From Pseudomonas migulae NBRC 103157 (GTDB taxonomy: Bacteria > Pseudomonadota > Gammaproteobacteria > Pseudomonadales > Pseudomonadaceae), in NCBI RefSeq assembly GCF_002091715.1, contig NZ_BDAG01000019.1, forward strand, positions 53,873-117,872: 64,000 nt of DNA, in the 5' to 3' direction. A model generated the notes under the pieces. It had not been told where the DNA came from. It did no database searches and saw only the letters and a program-made list of their open reading frames with translations. The stretch's first letter is position 1, and each line of letters starts with the position of its first letter. Position numbers and translations under genes: made by a program. Shown in pieces: positions 36,542-48,653 of this stretch.

Positions 36542-38479
36542 TCAGCTCAACCGAAACCCACCCATCTGCCGCGCCAGATCATCCGCCAACCGCTGCAGCG
36601 TCTGACAGTCCTCACGGCATGCTCTCACTTCGCCTGCCGTCGCCCGGGCCAGATCTGAAATCCCCTGCACATTGCGGTTGATCTCTTCCGTCACCGCCGA
36701 CTGCTCTTCCGTCGCGGTCGCCACTTGATGATTCATATCGCTGATGCGCTCGACCTGCCCGGTAATCGCCGTCAACGACGCCCCGGTGCGCTGGCTCGAT
36801 TCAACCCCGGTGCCAGTCGCCGCTTGCCCGGTGTGCATCGACGTCACCGCATTCTCCGCGCCTTGCTTGAGGCTGCCGATCATCTGCTGAATCTCGTCGG
36901 TGGACGACTGTGTGCGTCGGGCCAGCGTCCGGACTTCATCCGCCACCACCGCAAATCCACGGCCCATGTCCCCGGCCCGCGCCGCTTCGATGGCCGCGTT
37001 CAATGCCAGCAAGTTGGTCTGCTCGGAAATCCCGCGAATCACGGCCAGCACCTGATCGATGGACGCCACCTGATTGGCCAACTCGCCTACCGCACTAGCG
37101 GCGTGGCCAATTTCATCGGACATGCTTTCTATATGCCGGATCGAACCACCGACCACTTCCCGCGCCTGCATCGCCTCATCGCGAGCATTTTGCGAAGCAA
37201 CCGCCGCGTTGCCGGCGTTCTGCGCGATTTCCTGCACGGTCAGGCCCATCTCGTGAACGGCGGTGGCGACCATGTCGGTCATTTCCTGCTGGCGGCCGGA
37301 ACGTTCAGCGGTGTTGTCCACCACCCGCGCCACTTGACCGACAGCCGTGCGCAAGCGCTCGCTGGTGGTCAGCACTTCGCCGATCATCTCGCGCTGACTG
37401 TCGAGGAATCGATTGAAGCCACGGGCCAGGTCACCCAGCTCATCGGCACGGCTGGAATCTAACCTGTGGGTCAAATCTCCACCACCGCTACCGATGGCTA
37501 CCAGCGCCGCTGTTACCTGACGAATCGGACGCACCAGGCCACGGGCCAGCAACACCACCAGCAACAGGCACACCAGCGCCACCACCAGGCCGATGCCGCT
37601 ACTCATCCACATGGCGCGACGGGCTTCGGCGTAGATCTGCGACTGTGGCACTTCGGCCACCAGGGTCCAACCCAGATCCCGCAGCGGCAGGCTCAACGCC
37701 AGATAATCTTCGCCGTCGCGCACGAAGCTACTGTTGGTGGCAACTTTTTGACCCATGACGGTTTGCGCAGCCGGTGCGCCGATCTGCTCGGCCAGTGTGC
37801 GCTTGCCGCTGAATTGCGCCTCGGGATGAACCTGGATCAGACCGTCGGAACGCACGAGATAGACCTTGCCGCGCTCACCAAAGTTGAAGTTGTGGATCAG
37901 CTCCGACAGCTCTTTCATACTCAACCCAAGGCCCGCAACGCCCACGACTTTGCCGGTCTGCTCGACCTTGAGGTCGATGAACAGCGCCAATTCTCCGGTC
38001 GCGGTGTCATTGTCGATATTGAGGGTGCGCGGTTGGTTGCTGTCGAGGAACGTGTAGAACCAGGCGTCTTTGGGGTTGGAACGGCTGAGGCTCCGGTCCA
38101 GACCTTTTTCAGTGAAATAGTGGTTTGAAGCCGTACCGACGATCAGCGCGGTAAAGGCTTTGTGTTCGGCGCGGATGCCTTCCAGATACTCCACGAACGC
38201 GGCGGTCTGGGCAGCATTTTCGCCGCCGGCCAGCCAGTCACGCACCATGCTGTTGCTGGCGATGTCCTTGGCGGCGGTGAGGGGTTGCACGAGGATGCGC
38301 TCGATGTCGTTGCGCATCGCTTCGATGCTCGACGGCAGCGCTTGTTCGACCAGATAACGCTGGGCGAGGCGGTTGACCACGAGGGTATAAATGCCAACCA
38401 CGATCAGAATACTGACCAGCAGGGCGGTGCCCATACTGAGGATCAACTGCCATTGAATACTGCGTCGCCAGAACTGCAT
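36542..38479 (-). CDS. Methyl-accepting chemotaxis protein with periplasmic dCache-like sensor
   Basis: A 645-residue transmembrane chemoreceptor. ATG at 38479 ([20 protein letters not shown]) is preferred over an in-frame start 72 bases upstream because it puts the first membrane helix at residues 13-35, the usual layout. A periplasmic domain of about 240 residues follows with dCache-type features ([52 protein letters not shown]), then TM2 (about 275-300, [18 protein letters not shown]), HAMP, and the signalling domain with the hairpin tip [37 protein letters not shown]. The ligand cannot be read from the sequence. It lies about 100 bases after zapA on the same strand. Confidence 0.93.
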   Translation of the reverse strand: MQFWRRSIQWQLILSMGTALLVSILIVVGIYTLVVNRLAQRYLVEQALPSSIEAMRNDIERILVQPLTAAKDIASNSMVRDWLAGGENAAQTAAFVEYLEGIRAEHKAFTALIVGTASNHYFTEKGLDRSLSRSNPKDAWFYTFLDSNQPRTLNIDNDTATGELALFIDLKVEQTGKVVGVAGLGLSMKELSELIHNFNFGERGKVYLVRSDGLIQVHPEAQFSGKRTLAEQIGAPAAQTVMGQKVATNSSFVRDGEDYLALSLPLRDLGWTLVAEVPQSQIYAEARRAMWMSSGIGLVVALVCLLLVVLLARGLVRPIRQVTAALVAIGSGGGDLTHRLDSSRADELGDLARGFNRFLDSQREMIGEVLTTSERLRTAVGQVARVVDNTAERSGRQQEMTDMVATAVHEMGLTVQEIAQNAGNAAVASQNARDEAMQAREVVGGSIRHIESMSDEIGHAASAVGELANQVASIDQVLAVIRGISEQTNLLALNAAIEAARAGDMGRGFAVVADEVRTLARRTQSSTDEIQQMIGSLKQGAENAVTSMHTGQAATGTGVESSQRTGASLTAITGQVERISDMNHQVATATEEQSAVTEEINRNVQGISDLARATAGEVRACREDCQTLQRLADDLARQMGGFRLS

Positions 38480-38579
38480 GGAGCACCCCCAAAGAATAAG
38501 AGGCTGAAACACTGCAACAGCCGTGCCGATTGTATACAACGCAATCGACAACCTATTCTTTGGTTGTGCGCAAAGCCGA

Positions 38580-38882
38580 TCAGGCCTGATTGATTGTCTT
38601 GGAGATCACTTCAACCGTGGCGCTGACTTGCTCTTGGTAACGGTCGAGTTCGAGCTTGTGTTGCTTTTGCATTTCGATCTGCTGAGAGCACAGATTCATC
38701 GCGGCCAGCACCAGCAAGCGGTCACCGATCAGCGTCGGGTACTTTCGTTTGGTGTCTGCCAAAGCGGCTTTCAACATCATTGCGGCGTCCAGCAGGGTTT
38801 GCTCTTCCCCGGCCGGCGCCTTGATCGAATAGTCCTCCCCCAGGATCGAGACGACTTTTACCCCTGCGGCGCCATAACTCAT
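38580..38882 (-). CDS. zapA: ZapA-like cell division protein
   Basis: A 100-residue ZapA-family protein that in other bacteria bundles FtsZ filaments at midcell. The N-terminal FtsZ-binding domain includes [34 protein letters not shown] and [23 protein letters not shown], where the [10 protein letters not shown] segment is the family core, followed by a coiled coil. It begins within the stop of the upstream coiled-coil gene (ATGA). The usual Pseudomonas zapA, as I remember it, lies next to ssrS (6S RNA) and begins differently (MSxxNxVTVQILDKEYCI-like), so this may be a second copy. No 6S RNA is visible here. Confidence 0.82.
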   Translation of the reverse strand: MSYGAAGVKVVSILGEDYSIKAPAGEEQTLLDAAMMLKAALADTKRKYPTLIGDRLLVLAAMNLCSQQIEMQKQHKLELDRYQEQVSATVEVISKTINQA

Positions 38883-39088
38883 GCGCTGACCGGGCCGGCG
38901 CTGACGCGTTCAACCAGGGCCTGAATGCGGGCGGCGGTGGCGCCTTGTTTCTCTTCCTGTTCCATCAGGCTCAGTTGCAGGCTTTCGTTTTCATCCTTGG
39001 CCTGGGCCAGTTCTGCGCTCAGGGTCTGGTTCTGTTGAACAAGGTCGCTGACCAGCTGTTCCAATTGACTTAGGGATGCTTCCAACAT
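38879..39088 (-). CDS. Small coiled-coil protein (ZapB-like/TIGR02449-like)
   Basis: A 69-residue protein, start ATG at 39088 (MLEASLSQLEQLVSDLVQQN), almost entirely a heptad-repeat coiled coil (LSAELAQAKDENESLQLSLMEQEEKQGATAARIQAL). It overlaps the zapA-like gene by four bases and is the first gene of a two-gene operon. Small coiled-coil partners next to zapA are common and are thought to work like ZapB in Z-ring organisation; that role is inferred here from the neighbour. A longer in-frame start at 39166 is less likely because the added residues are not coiled coil. Confidence 0.75.
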   Translation of the reverse strand: MLEASLSQLEQLVSDLVQQNQTLSAELAQAKDENESLQLSLMEQEEKQGATAARIQALVERVSAGPVSA

Positions 39089-39268
39089 TTTGATTTTCCA
39101 AGCTTTTTCAAAGGGCGCGTACGATAAAGAAAAGTCACCACGGATGCCAGGGTTATTGGGGCGCAAGGCCTTGATTTTCCTGGCGGGCGACCTTCCTCGC
39201 GAACTTTAAAGACTGTGATTGACGGATCTGGTTCCTGCACTTCGTCGCCAACAAAACAAAGATCCCCC

Positions 39269-39370
39269 TGCAGGAGCGAACTTGCTCGCGAAAGACGTCC
39301 AGACAACGCGTTTATCCAGACCGCACGCGTTAACGTTAACGTCCTTCGCGAGCAAGCTCGCTCCTACAGG
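39269..39370. repeat. REP pair (inverted)
   Basis: CTGCAGGAGCGAACTTGCTC and GCAAGCTCGCTCCTACAG are outer arms, with GCGAAAGACGT / ACGTCCTTCGC inside and a GTTAACGTTAAC palindrome in the spacer. The 398-base gap 39089-39486 must also hold the divergent promoters of the coiled-coil-zapA pair and the next chemoreceptor; I see no clear promoter or operator. Confidence 0.85.
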
Positions 39371-39486
39371 TAATGGTCTTACTGCGACAAATACGCACAG
39401 GCACTCAAGACTTTAGTCGTATGACCGATAAGTCATTCATACGTCAGTCCCAGCGCCGCACGGCTGCGCTCATTTCGGTAAACACC

Positions 39487-41112
39487 ATGTCCCTTCGTAA
39501 TATGAATATCGCACCGCGGGCGTTCCTCGGCTTCGCCCTGATTGGCGGTTTGATGCTGGTTCTGGGTGTGTTTGCCTTGAACCAGATGAGCAAGATTCGC
39601 GGTGCCGGTGAAGACATCGCATCCATGAGCGTACCGAGCATCAAAAGCCTGGATGAGTTCACACAGCTGACCTTGCGTCTTCGGGTCCTGTCCTATCGTT
39701 TGCTGGTCAACCGCGAACCTGATGTTCAGCAGAAAACCATGGAACTGTTCGACCTGCGCAACCAGCAGATCCGCGATGCCCAGAAAGTCTACGAGCAACT
39801 GATCGATGGCCCGGAAGAACGCGCTGCCTATGATAAGTACGTGCAATTGCTGGCGCAGTATCGCCAACTCGAAGAGCGGATGAAGACGTTCTCGCGCAAC
39901 AATCAGATCGACGACCTGCGCAAGATGTTGAACACCGAGTTGCTCGCCAACTCTGAAGAAGTCAACGCAGCCCTCGCGAAGTTGCTTGAAATCAATACCC
40001 TGCAGATCGACAAAACAGATCGCAATGCAGGTGACCAGTATTCGATGTCCTTCAATCTGGTGATCACCTTGCTGGTCATCGCCACCGGCCTGACCGTGTT
40101 GTTTGCCTGGTTGCTGACCAACAGCATCACCAAGCCGATCGCGAATGCCTTGAGCGCTGCCGAAGAAATCGCCGAAGGCAACCTGACTCGCCCGATCACC
40201 GTTGACGGCGAAGACGAAGCCGGTCGTTTGCTGCTGGCCATGTCGAAGATGCAAGACAAGCTGCGCGACACCCTGCAGCGGATTTCCGGCTCGGCCACGC
40301 AGCTGGCCTCTGCCGCCGAGGAGCTCAACAGCGTCACCGACGAAAGCGCCCGAGGCCTGACCCAGCAGAACAACGAGATCGAACAGGCCGCCACCGCGGT
40401 CAACGAAATGACCAGCGCCGTGGAAGAAGTGGCACGCAACGCGGTGAGCACGTCCGAAGCCTCGAAGAACGCCACCACGTCGGCGGGCGACGGCCGTGAC
40501 CTGGTTCAGGAAACCGTCAGCGCCATCGAACGCATGAGCGCCGATGTGCAAAGCACTGCCACGCTGATTGGCGACCTGGCGAATGAATCCCGTGACATCG
40601 GCAAGGTGCTGGACGTGATCCGCGGCCTGGCCGACCAGACCAACCTGCTGGCGTTGAACGCGGCGATCGAAGCTGCGCGCGCCGGTGAAGCCGGTCGTGG
40701 TTTTGCGGTGGTGGCGGATGAGGTCCGCGCCCTGGCGCATCGCACCCAGCAGTCGACCAGTGAAATCGAACGGATGATCGGCAGCATTCAAAGCGGCACC
40801 GAACACGCAGTGGATTCGATGCGCAACAGCACCGAGCGCGCCGAATCGACCTTGAACATTGCTCGCGGCGCGGGGATGTCGCTGGACACCATCAACAGCG
40901 CCATCGTCGAAATCAACGAACGCAACCTGGTCATCGCCAGCGCGGCTGAAGAGCAGGCGCAGGTCGCTCGGGAAGTGGATCGCAACCTGGTGAACATTCG
41001 TGATCTGTCGGTGCAATCGGCGACCGGGGCCAATCAGACGAGCGCGGCGAGCAACGAACTGTCGCGATTGGCAGTGGACCTGAACACAATGGTTGGACGG
41101 TTTAGTCTCTGA
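39487..41112 (+). CDS. Methyl-accepting chemotaxis protein with four-helix-bundle sensor
   Basis: A 541-residue chemoreceptor. The ATG at 39487 gives [20 protein letters not shown], placing TM1 at about 13-32; an open frame extends to 39373 but its residues are not typical. The periplasmic part (about 35-190) is a 4HB_MCP-type helical bundle ([40 protein letters not shown]). TM2 is at about 195-215 ([22 protein letters not shown]), followed by HAMP and a signalling domain with [44 protein letters not shown]. It lacks an obvious C-terminal CheR-tethering pentapeptide (ends VGRFSL). The signal sensed is unknown. It is a different receptor class from the one at 36542. Confidence 0.93.
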   Translation: MSLRNMNIAPRAFLGFALIGGLMLVLGVFALNQMSKIRGAGEDIASMSVPSIKSLDEFTQLTLRLRVLSYRLLVNREPDVQQKTMELFDLRNQQIRDAQKVYEQLIDGPEERAAYDKYVQLLAQYRQLEERMKTFSRNNQIDDLRKMLNTELLANSEEVNAALAKLLEINTLQIDKTDRNAGDQYSMSFNLVITLLVIATGLTVLFAWLLTNSITKPIANALSAAEEIAEGNLTRPITVDGEDEAGRLLLAMSKMQDKLRDTLQRISGSATQLASAAEELNSVTDESARGLTQQNNEIEQAATAVNEMTSAVEEVARNAVSTSEASKNATTSAGDGRDLVQETVSAIERMSADVQSTATLIGDLANESRDIGKVLDVIRGLADQTNLLALNAAIEAARAGEAGRGFAVVADEVRALAHRTQQSTSEIERMIGSIQSGTEHAVDSMRNSTERAESTLNIARGAGMSLDTINSAIVEINERNLVIASAAEEQAQVAREVDRNLVNIRDLSVQSATGANQTSAASNELSRLAVDLNTMVGRFSL

Positions 41113-41162
41113 CCCGCTAACACCAGATGCTCGTGATACGTCGATCCGGAACATCCCCCGAT

Positions 41163-41230
41163 CTGTAGGAGCCGGCTTGCTGGCGATGGCGATGTCACAG
41201 ACGCCATCGCCAGCAAGCCGGCTCCTACAA
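41163..41230. repeat. REP pair (inverted), short spacer
   Basis: CTGTAGGAGCCGGCTTGCTG plus GCGATGGCG (41163-41191) and CGCCATCGCCAGCAAGCCGG onward (41202-41230) form nearly perfect arms with an 11-base loop. Located between the chemoreceptor stop and nhaP2. Confidence 0.88.
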
Positions 41231-41375
41231 GGGATCGCGTGTAGACGGATCATGTGTCGGGCTTTTGATCTGCAAAAGCTTTTTGACAGCATCACATTTC
41301 AACAGGTTAGAATCGCTGGCACGCAGACTGCATGGTCAGTTTGTGCCCGCCTTTCAGCTTTCTGGAGTATTGCCT

Positions 41376-43118
41376 TTGAATGCGACAACCATCAACAGCC
41401 TGTTCTTGATCGGCGCGTTGCTGGTAGGTGCGAGCATTCTGGTGAGCTCACTTTCGTCCCGCCTCGGCATCCCGATTCTGGTGATTATCCTGGCCGTGGG
41501 CATGGCGGCCGGCGTCGACGGCGGCGGCATTATTTTCGATAACTACCCAACGGCCTATCTGGTCGGCAACCTCGCATTGGCGGTCATCCTGCTCGACGGT
41601 GGTTTGCGAACCCGGGTGTCGAGTTTCCGCGTGGCGTTATGGCCGGCACTGTCGCTGGCCACCGTCGGCGTGCTGATCACCACCGGGCTGACCGGCATGG
41701 CCGCGGCGTGGCTGTTCAACCTGAACCTGATTCAAGGCCTGCTGATCGGTGCCATCGTCGGCTCCACGGATGCCGCGGCGGTGTTCTCGCTGCTCGGCGG
41801 CAAGGGCCTGAACGAACGGGTCACCGCCAGCCTCGAGATCGAATCCGGCAGCAACGATCCGATGGCGGTGTTCCTCACCGTCACCCTGATCGACATGCTC
41901 GCCAGCGGCGAAACCGGCCTGCACTGGAACCTGCTGGTGCATCTGGTGCGCGAGTTCGGCATCGGCGGCGTGATCGGCCTGGGTGGCGGCTGGCTGATGC
42001 TGCAACTGGTCAACCGGATCAATCTGGCCACAGGCCTTTATCCGATTCTGGTGATTGCCGGCGGTCTGGTGGTGTTCGCCCTGACCAACGCCCTGCACGG
42101 CAGCGGCTTCCTCGCGGTTTACCTGTGCGGCCTGGTGATCGGCAACCGTCCGGTGCGCAGCCGTCACGGCATCTTGCACATGCTCGACGGCATGGCCTGG
42201 CTGGCGCAGATCGGCATGTTCCTGGTGCTGGGTCTGTTGGTTACGCCGCACGACTTGCTGCCGATTGCCCTGCCCGCGCTAGGCCTGGCGCTGTGGATGA
42301 TCCTGTTTGCACGGCCGCTGTCGGTGCTGGTCGGCCTGCTGCCCTTCAAGGCCTTCCACGGTCGAGAAAAAGCCTTTATTTCCTGGGTCGGCCTGCGCGG
42401 CGCGGTCCCGATCATTCTGGCGGTGTTCCCGCTGATGGCCGGCCTGCCCAACGCCCAGCTCTACTTCAACCTCGCCTTCTTTATTGTGCTGGTGTCGTTG
42501 CTGGTACAAGGGACGAGCCTGCCGTGGATCGCCAAACTGTTAAAGGTGACGGTGCCACCGGAACCTGCGCCGATCTCGCGCTCAGCCCTGGAAGTGCATG
42601 TCACCAGCGAGTGGGAGCTGTTCGTTTATCGCCTCGGTGCTGAAAAATGGTGCATCGGTTCGCCCCTTCGCGAACTGAAAATGCCCGAAGGCACACGCAT
42701 CGCTGCACTGTTTCGCGGCCAGCAACTGCTCCATCCGTCGGGTAGTACGGTGCTCGAAGTCGATGATTTGCTCTGCGTAATCGGCCACGAACACAACCTG
42801 CCGGCCCTTGGAAAACTGTTTAGCCAGGCGCCTCAACGGGGCCTCGATTTGCGCTTCTTCGGTGACTTCGTACTCGAAGGAGATGCCCAGCTGGCGGCGG
42901 TTGCTGCCCTGTACGGGCTGAAAGTCGAAGGCATCGATCCGGACATGACGCTGGCCAGTTTCATTGCTCACAAAGTGGGCGGTGCGCCAGTCGTGGGTGA
43001 CCAGGTGGAGTGGAACAACACCATCTGGACCGTCGCGGTCATGGAAGGGAACAAGATCGGCAAAGTGGGCGTCAGATTCCCCGAAGGAAGTCGCCCGGGT
43101 CCGGGACTCTTCCTCTAA
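41376..43118 (+). CDS. nhaP2: K+/H+ (cation/proton) antiporter NhaP2/CvrA
   Basis: A 580-residue CPA1-family antiporter that extrudes K+ in exchange for protons and helps in cell volume and low-osmolarity adaptation. The start is TTG at 41376, with GGAG at 41364-41367; this gives (M)[21 protein letters not shown], matching the family N-terminus and its usual length. An ATG further upstream (41265) would add 37 non-homologous residues. Twelve or so membrane segments (1-400) include the ion-binding region [12 protein letters not shown]. The cytoplasmic tail has a TrkA-C domain ([22 protein letters not shown], about 420-490) and a CorC-like domain to the end ([19 protein letters not shown]). Confidence 0.95.
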   Translation: MNATTINSLFLIGALLVGASILVSSLSSRLGIPILVIILAVGMAAGVDGGGIIFDNYPTAYLVGNLALAVILLDGGLRTRVSSFRVALWPALSLATVGVLITTGLTGMAAAWLFNLNLIQGLLIGAIVGSTDAAAVFSLLGGKGLNERVTASLEIESGSNDPMAVFLTVTLIDMLASGETGLHWNLLVHLVREFGIGGVIGLGGGWLMLQLVNRINLATGLYPILVIAGGLVVFALTNALHGSGFLAVYLCGLVIGNRPVRSRHGILHMLDGMAWLAQIGMFLVLGLLVTPHDLLPIALPALGLALWMILFARPLSVLVGLLPFKAFHGREKAFISWVGLRGAVPIILAVFPLMAGLPNAQLYFNLAFFIVLVSLLVQGTSLPWIAKLLKVTVPPEPAPISRSALEVHVTSEWELFVYRLGAEKWCIGSPLRELKMPEGTRIAALFRGQQLLHPSGSTVLEVDDLLCVIGHEHNLPALGKLFSQAPQRGLDLRFFGDFVLEGDAQLAAVAALYGLKVEGIDPDMTLASFIAHKVGGAPVVGDQVEWNNTIWTVAVMEGNKIGKVGVRFPEGSRPGPGLFL

Positions 43119-43152
43119 ACTCCACACTTCGTCTCGTTTTCGATCGGTCTCT

Positions 43153-46100
43153 ATGTCAACCCTGCGCACCTTTTTCATCATGGCCCTGCTGGGCTTGAGT
43201 CTTTCTGTCGGTCCGTTGCAAGCGGCCGAACCGCCGTCCAGCGAAGCCGTGCAGGCGAGCCTGGACAAGATCGCCGAGCGCAAACTGCCGGAAGCCGATC
43301 AGAAAGCCCTGCAGACCCTCCTGCAAGCTACGCTGACCCAACTCGATAACAAGCGTGATTACGAGCAGAAGCTGACCGCTCTCAAGCAGCAGCTCGCCAC
43401 CGCGCCCAAACAGAACATCGAGAACCAGCGCGAACTGACTCGCCTCAAGGCCACCAGCCTGCCGCCGGTGGCGCAACGCTATGCCAAAGAGTCCATTCAG
43501 CAGCTGGAGCAGATGCTCACCGAGCGCTCGACCCAGCAAAGCGACCTGCAAAAAGCCCTCGCCGAAGCGAACAGCCTGGTCATTACCGCCCAGACCCGGC
43601 CCGAGCGCGCCCAGGCTGAAATTTCCAGCAGCCAGACGCGCATCCAGCAGATCAATAACATCCTCAAGACTGGCAAGGACAACGGCAAGACCTTGAGCAG
43701 CGAACAGCGTGATCTGCTCAACGCCGAGCTGGCGGCACTGAACGCGCTGATCCCGCTGCGCCGCCAGGAACTGGCCGGCAACAACCAGTTGCAGGACCTG
43801 GGCAATAGCCAGCATGACTTGCTGACAGAAAAAACCGATCGCCTGGACCGGGAAATCCAGGAGCTGCAAACCCTGATCAACCAGAAGCGCCTGGCCCAGT
43901 CTCAGGAGACGGTAACGCAGCAGTCCATCGAAGCTCAGAAGTCCGGCAGCAGCGCCCTGCTGGCCACCGAAAGCGCCGCCAATCTGAAGCTTTCCGACTA
44001 CCTGCTCAAAAGCACTGACCGCTTGAACGTCGTCACCCAGCAGAACCTGCAAACCAGGCAGCAGCTGGACAACGTGACCCAGAGCGATTCGGCCCTGGAC
44101 GAGCAAATCAACGTGCTCAAGGGCAGCCTGCTGCTGTCGAAGATTCTGTACAAACAGAAACAGGGCCTGCCGCACCTCAAGCTCGACCGTGACCTGGCCG
44201 ACCAGATTGCCGACATCCGCCTGTATCAGTTCGAAGTCAGCCAGCAACGGGAATTGCTCAGCAACCCGGCGGCCTACGTCGACAACCTGCTCTCGACCCA
44301 ACCTCCCGAGCAAGTCACCCCGCAATTGCGCAAAAGCCTGCTGGAACTGGCCACCACCCGCGCCGACCTGCTGGAGCGGCTGAACCGCGAACTCAGCGCG
44401 GTGCTTAACGAATCGATCACGCTGCAACTCAATCAGAAGCAGCTGCTCAGCACCGCGCAAAGCCTGCGGGCGACCCTCGATGAGCAGATGTTCTGGATTC
44501 CGAGCAACAAGCCGCTCGATCTTGAATGGATGCGCGGCGTGCCGGAACGCCTGCAACGCCAGGTGACGACCCTGCCGCTGGCGTCGAGCGTGAGTGAATT
44601 GACTGACGGCCTGACACAGCGACCGCTGCTGTTTCTGCCGTTGGTGCTGCTGATCGGCGCCCTGCTGTGGCGACGCAAAAGCCTGTATGCCCGACTGAAC
44701 AAGGTTCACCAGGACATCGGCCACTTCAAGCGTGACAGCCAGTTGCACACACCGCAGGCGATTCTGATCAATATTCTGTTGGCATTGCCGGTTTCGCTGG
44801 GCCTGGCCTTGTGCGGCCTTGCCTTGCAGATCGACGCCCGCGGGCAGAACGCCAACATGGGCTCGGCATTGTTGCAAATGGCCCAGGCCTGGCTGGTGTT
44901 CTACACCGCTTACCGGATCCTCGCGCCGGGCGGCGTGGCCGAACTGCACTTCCGCTGGGAAAAGCCTCAGGTCGAATTCCTCCAAAGCTGGATCCGTCGT
45001 CTCGGGCTGGTGGTCATGGCGCTGGTCGCGGTAGTGGCGGTTGCCGAGCTGCAACCGGCGGCGCTGGCCGATGATGTGCTGGGCATGCCGGTCGTACTGA
45101 TCTGCTATGCCTTGATGGCCTGGCTGCTCAGCCGATTGCTGATCAGCAGCCCGGCGCACGAAAACGCCTCATTGTTCCGCAAAGCGGTCGGGGTACTGTT
45201 TACTGTCCTGCCTGTCGCGTTGTTCGTAGCGGTATGCTTCGGCTACTACTACACCGCACTCAAACTCAGCGACCGCTTGATCAATACGCTTTACCTGCTG
45301 ATGTTCTGGCTGGTGATCGAAGCCACGTTCGTCCGTGGCCTGAGCGTTGCGGCACGTCGTCTCGCCTACCAGCGCGCCCTGGCCAAGCGTCAGGCGACGA
45401 AAGAGGCCGGCGATGGCGAAACAGTGATCGAAGAACCGACCCTGGACATCGAGAAGGTCAACGAGCAGTCGTTGCGCCTGATTCGTCTGGCGCTGCTCGG
45501 CGGCTTCATCGCTGCGCTGTACTGGGTCTGGTCCGACCTGATTTCGGTGTTCTCCTACCTCGACAACATCACCCTCTACGAGTACACCAGCGGCACCGGC
45601 GCCAACATGAGCATGGTGCCGATCAGCATCGGCGACATGCTCGGCGCGCTGATCATCATCGGCATCACCTTCGCCCTTGCACGCAACTTGCCAGGGCTGC
45701 TGGAAGTGTTCGTACTGTCGAAGCTGAACCTTGCGCAGGGCAGCGCCTACGCCACGACCACGTTGCTGTCTTACGTGATCGCCGGCATCGGTTTCGTCTC
45801 GACCCTGTCCACGCTCGGCGTGAGCTGGGACAAGTTGCAGTGGCTGGTGGCAGCGCTTTCGGTGGGACTTGGTTTCGGGATGCAGGAGATCTTTGCGAAC
45901 TTCATCTCCGGCATCATGATCCTGTTCGAGCGCCCGGTGCGGATCGGCGACACCATCACCATCGGCAACCTGTCGGGCACTGTCAGCAAGATCCGCATCC
46001 GCGCCACGACCATCACCGACTTCGACCGCAAGGACATCATCGTCCCGAACAAGACATTCATTACCGGGCAACTGATCAACTGGTCCCTGACCGACACCAT

Positions 46101-46503
46101 CACCCGGGTGACCTTGAAGCTCGGCGTCGATTACGGTTCGGACCTGGACCTGGTGAAAGAACTGTTGCTCAAAGCCGCACGGGACAACCCGCGCGTGCTG
46201 AAAGACCCGGAACCGCACGTCTACTTCCTGAACTTCGGCGAAAGCACCCTCGACCACGAGCTGCGCATGCATGTGCGCGACCTTGGCGACCGCAACCCGG
46301 TGCTCGATGAGGTCAACCGCTTCATCAACCGCGAGTTCAAGAAACAGCACATCAACATTTCGTTCCGGCAGATGGAGGTTTACCTGAAGAACCTGCACGG
46401 CCAGGAATACAAAATGGTGCCGATCGAACCGGAAGCCAAAACCATCGTGCCGCTGGTTGATGGCAAAACACCGCAAGAGCCGCCGCCCGCCAAACTCGAC
46501 TAA
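43153..46503 (+). CDS. mscK: MscK/KefA-type giant mechanosensitive channel
   Basis: An 1116-residue channel, close to the 1120 residues of E. coli MscK. A signal peptide (MSTLRTFFIMALLGLSLSVG, cut after PLQA) leads to a periplasmic coiled-coil region (about 25-490, with long Gln/Leu-rich heptads). About eleven membrane helices follow from 540 on. The C-terminal MscS core holds the pore helix and beta domain: LVAALSVGLGFGMQEIFANFISGIMILFERPVRIGD near residue 900, then IRIRATTITDFDRKDIIVPNKTFITGQLINWSL. It protects against osmotic downshock from the inner membrane. ATG at 43153 is chosen because it provides the signal peptide. It starts 34 bases after nhaP2, probably co-transcribed, which groups two K+/osmotic genes. 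Confidence 0.93.
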   Translation: MSTLRTFFIMALLGLSLSVGPLQAAEPPSSEAVQASLDKIAERKLPEADQKALQTLLQATLTQLDNKRDYEQKLTALKQQLATAPKQNIENQRELTRLKATSLPPVAQRYAKESIQQLEQMLTERSTQQSDLQKALAEANSLVITAQTRPERAQAEISSSQTRIQQINNILKTGKDNGKTLSSEQRDLLNAELAALNALIPLRRQELAGNNQLQDLGNSQHDLLTEKTDRLDREIQELQTLINQKRLAQSQETVTQQSIEAQKSGSSALLATESAANLKLSDYLLKSTDRLNVVTQQNLQTRQQLDNVTQSDSALDEQINVLKGSLLLSKILYKQKQGLPHLKLDRDLADQIADIRLYQFEVSQQRELLSNPAAYVDNLLSTQPPEQVTPQLRKSLLELATTRADLLERLNRELSAVLNESITLQLNQKQLLSTAQSLRATLDEQMFWIPSNKPLDLEWMRGVPERLQRQVTTLPLASSVSELTDGLTQRPLLFLPLVLLIGALLWRRKSLYARLNKVHQDIGHFKRDSQLHTPQAILINILLALPVSLGLALCGLALQIDARGQNANMGSALLQMAQAWLVFYTAYRILAPGGVAELHFRWEKPQVEFLQSWIRRLGLVVMALVAVVAVAELQPAALADDVLGMPVVLICYALMAWLLSRLLISSPAHENASLFRKAVGVLFTVLPVALFVAVCFGYYYTALKLSDRLINTLYLLMFWLVIEATFVRGLSVAARRLAYQRALAKRQATKEAGDGETVIEEPTLDIEKVNEQSLRLIRLALLGGFIAALYWVWSDLISVFSYLDNITLYEYTSGTGANMSMVPISIGDMLGALIIIGITFALARNLPGLLEVFVLSKLNLAQGSAYATTTLLSYVIAGIGFVSTLSTLGVSWDKLQWLVAALSVGLGFGMQEIFANFISGIMILFERPVRIGDTITIGNLSGTVSKIRIRATTITDFDRKDIIVPNKTFITGQLINWSLTDTITRVTLKLGVDYGSDLDLVKELLLKAARDNPRVLKDPEPHVYFLNFGESTLDHELRMHVRDLGDRNPVLDEVNRFINREFKKQHINISFRQMEVYLKNLHGQEYKMVPIEPEAKTIVPLVDGKTPQEPPPAKLD

Positions 46504-46516
46504 CGACTCTATCCCT

Positions 46517-48015
<1,499 letters not shown>

Positions 48016-48021
48016 GGTGGA

Positions 48022-48384
48022 TCATTCCAGCGGATCGATGGCACTAACGACTCTGGCAACGATGTCGGCCATCGTGATCTCATCGAGTCGCTCAATGAAT
48101 TTGGCTGAGCCGTCCCGAACACGCTGTTCAATATCAAAACTGTGCACCTGATTACAAACCGCGACGCCATTCGTTTCGTGGCCGGAGACGATGACTGCCA
48201 AACCAGAGTTTCGGCTAAAGCTCCCACCACTGGTTATCGGCACGGTCATGCTCACTCCGAGCGAGTTTATTTCCCTGGGCGTAATCACCACGAAGCGATG
48301 CCGGTTCATCATCTCCCGGCCCGCAACCGGATTTGGATCAATCCAGTAGACATCACCCCGCTGCGGGGCTTGCCGCCTAACCAT
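48022..48384 (-). CDS. MazF/PemK-family endoribonuclease toxin
   Basis: A 120-residue MazF/ChpB-like toxin, expected to cleave mRNA when freed from its antitoxin. The N-terminal signature QRGDVYWIDPNPVAGREMMNRHRFVVITP (RGDVYWID is the catalytic-arginine region) and the later TVPITSGG...VNQVHSFDIEQR (with conserved Q-V and D) fit the family. The start overlaps the antitoxin stop as TGATG, the usual coupling of such pairs. It is convergent with selO, with only six bases between the stops. In PAO1 I do not remember this pair after selO, so it may be an acquired insertion. Confidence 0.88.
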   Translation of the reverse strand: MVRRQAPQRGDVYWIDPNPVAGREMMNRHRFVVITPREINSLGVSMTVPITSGGSFSRNSGLAVIVSGHETNGVAVCNQVHSFDIEQRVRDGSAKFIERLDEITMADIVARVVSAIDPLE

Positions 48385-48653
48385 CAGCCCAGCTCCCGGC
48401 CGACTGGATCGCCCTCTCGTGCAAATGCTGTCTGCGCGTTCAGCTCGGCTAATTCTTCAGAACCTTCAAGCAATTCGGCGAGGCTGTAGCGTTTACGAAG
48501 TGGTTGTCTGACCGGACGAGCGATCAACTCCCCATCGACCACGTCAAGCTCCAACTGCGCCCCTACCTCCAAGTGCAAAAGCTTCAGTAGTGTAGGCGGG
48601 AGAGTAATAACGGCAGCACCACCTTGACGGCGGATTTTCGATGTCACGGACAC
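48384..48653 (-). CDS. MazE/AbrB-type antitoxin
   Basis: An 89-residue antitoxin with an N-terminal SpoVT/AbrB (MazE-like) DNA-binding domain: SVTSKIRRQGGAAVITLPPTLLKLLHLEVGAQLELDVVDGELIARP. The acidic, probably disordered C-terminus (LLEGSEELAELNAQ) would wrap the toxin. The start is GTG at 48653, with AGGAG ten bases upstream on the minus strand; a second GTG is at 48647. The pair probably represses its own promoter in 48654-48760. The rest of the gap up to 48918 shows no feature that I recognise. Confidence 0.87.
   Translation of the reverse strand: MSVTSKIRRQGGAAVITLPPTLLKLLHLEVGAQLELDVVDGELIARPVRQPLRKRYSLAELLEGSEELAELNAQTAFAREGDPVGRELG

Noticed and set aside
38479..38580. Search for 6S RNA (ssrS) after the zapA-like gene
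   Set aside because: Only about 100 bases separate it from the chemoreceptor start, too short for 6S RNA, and no matching long hairpin was seen.
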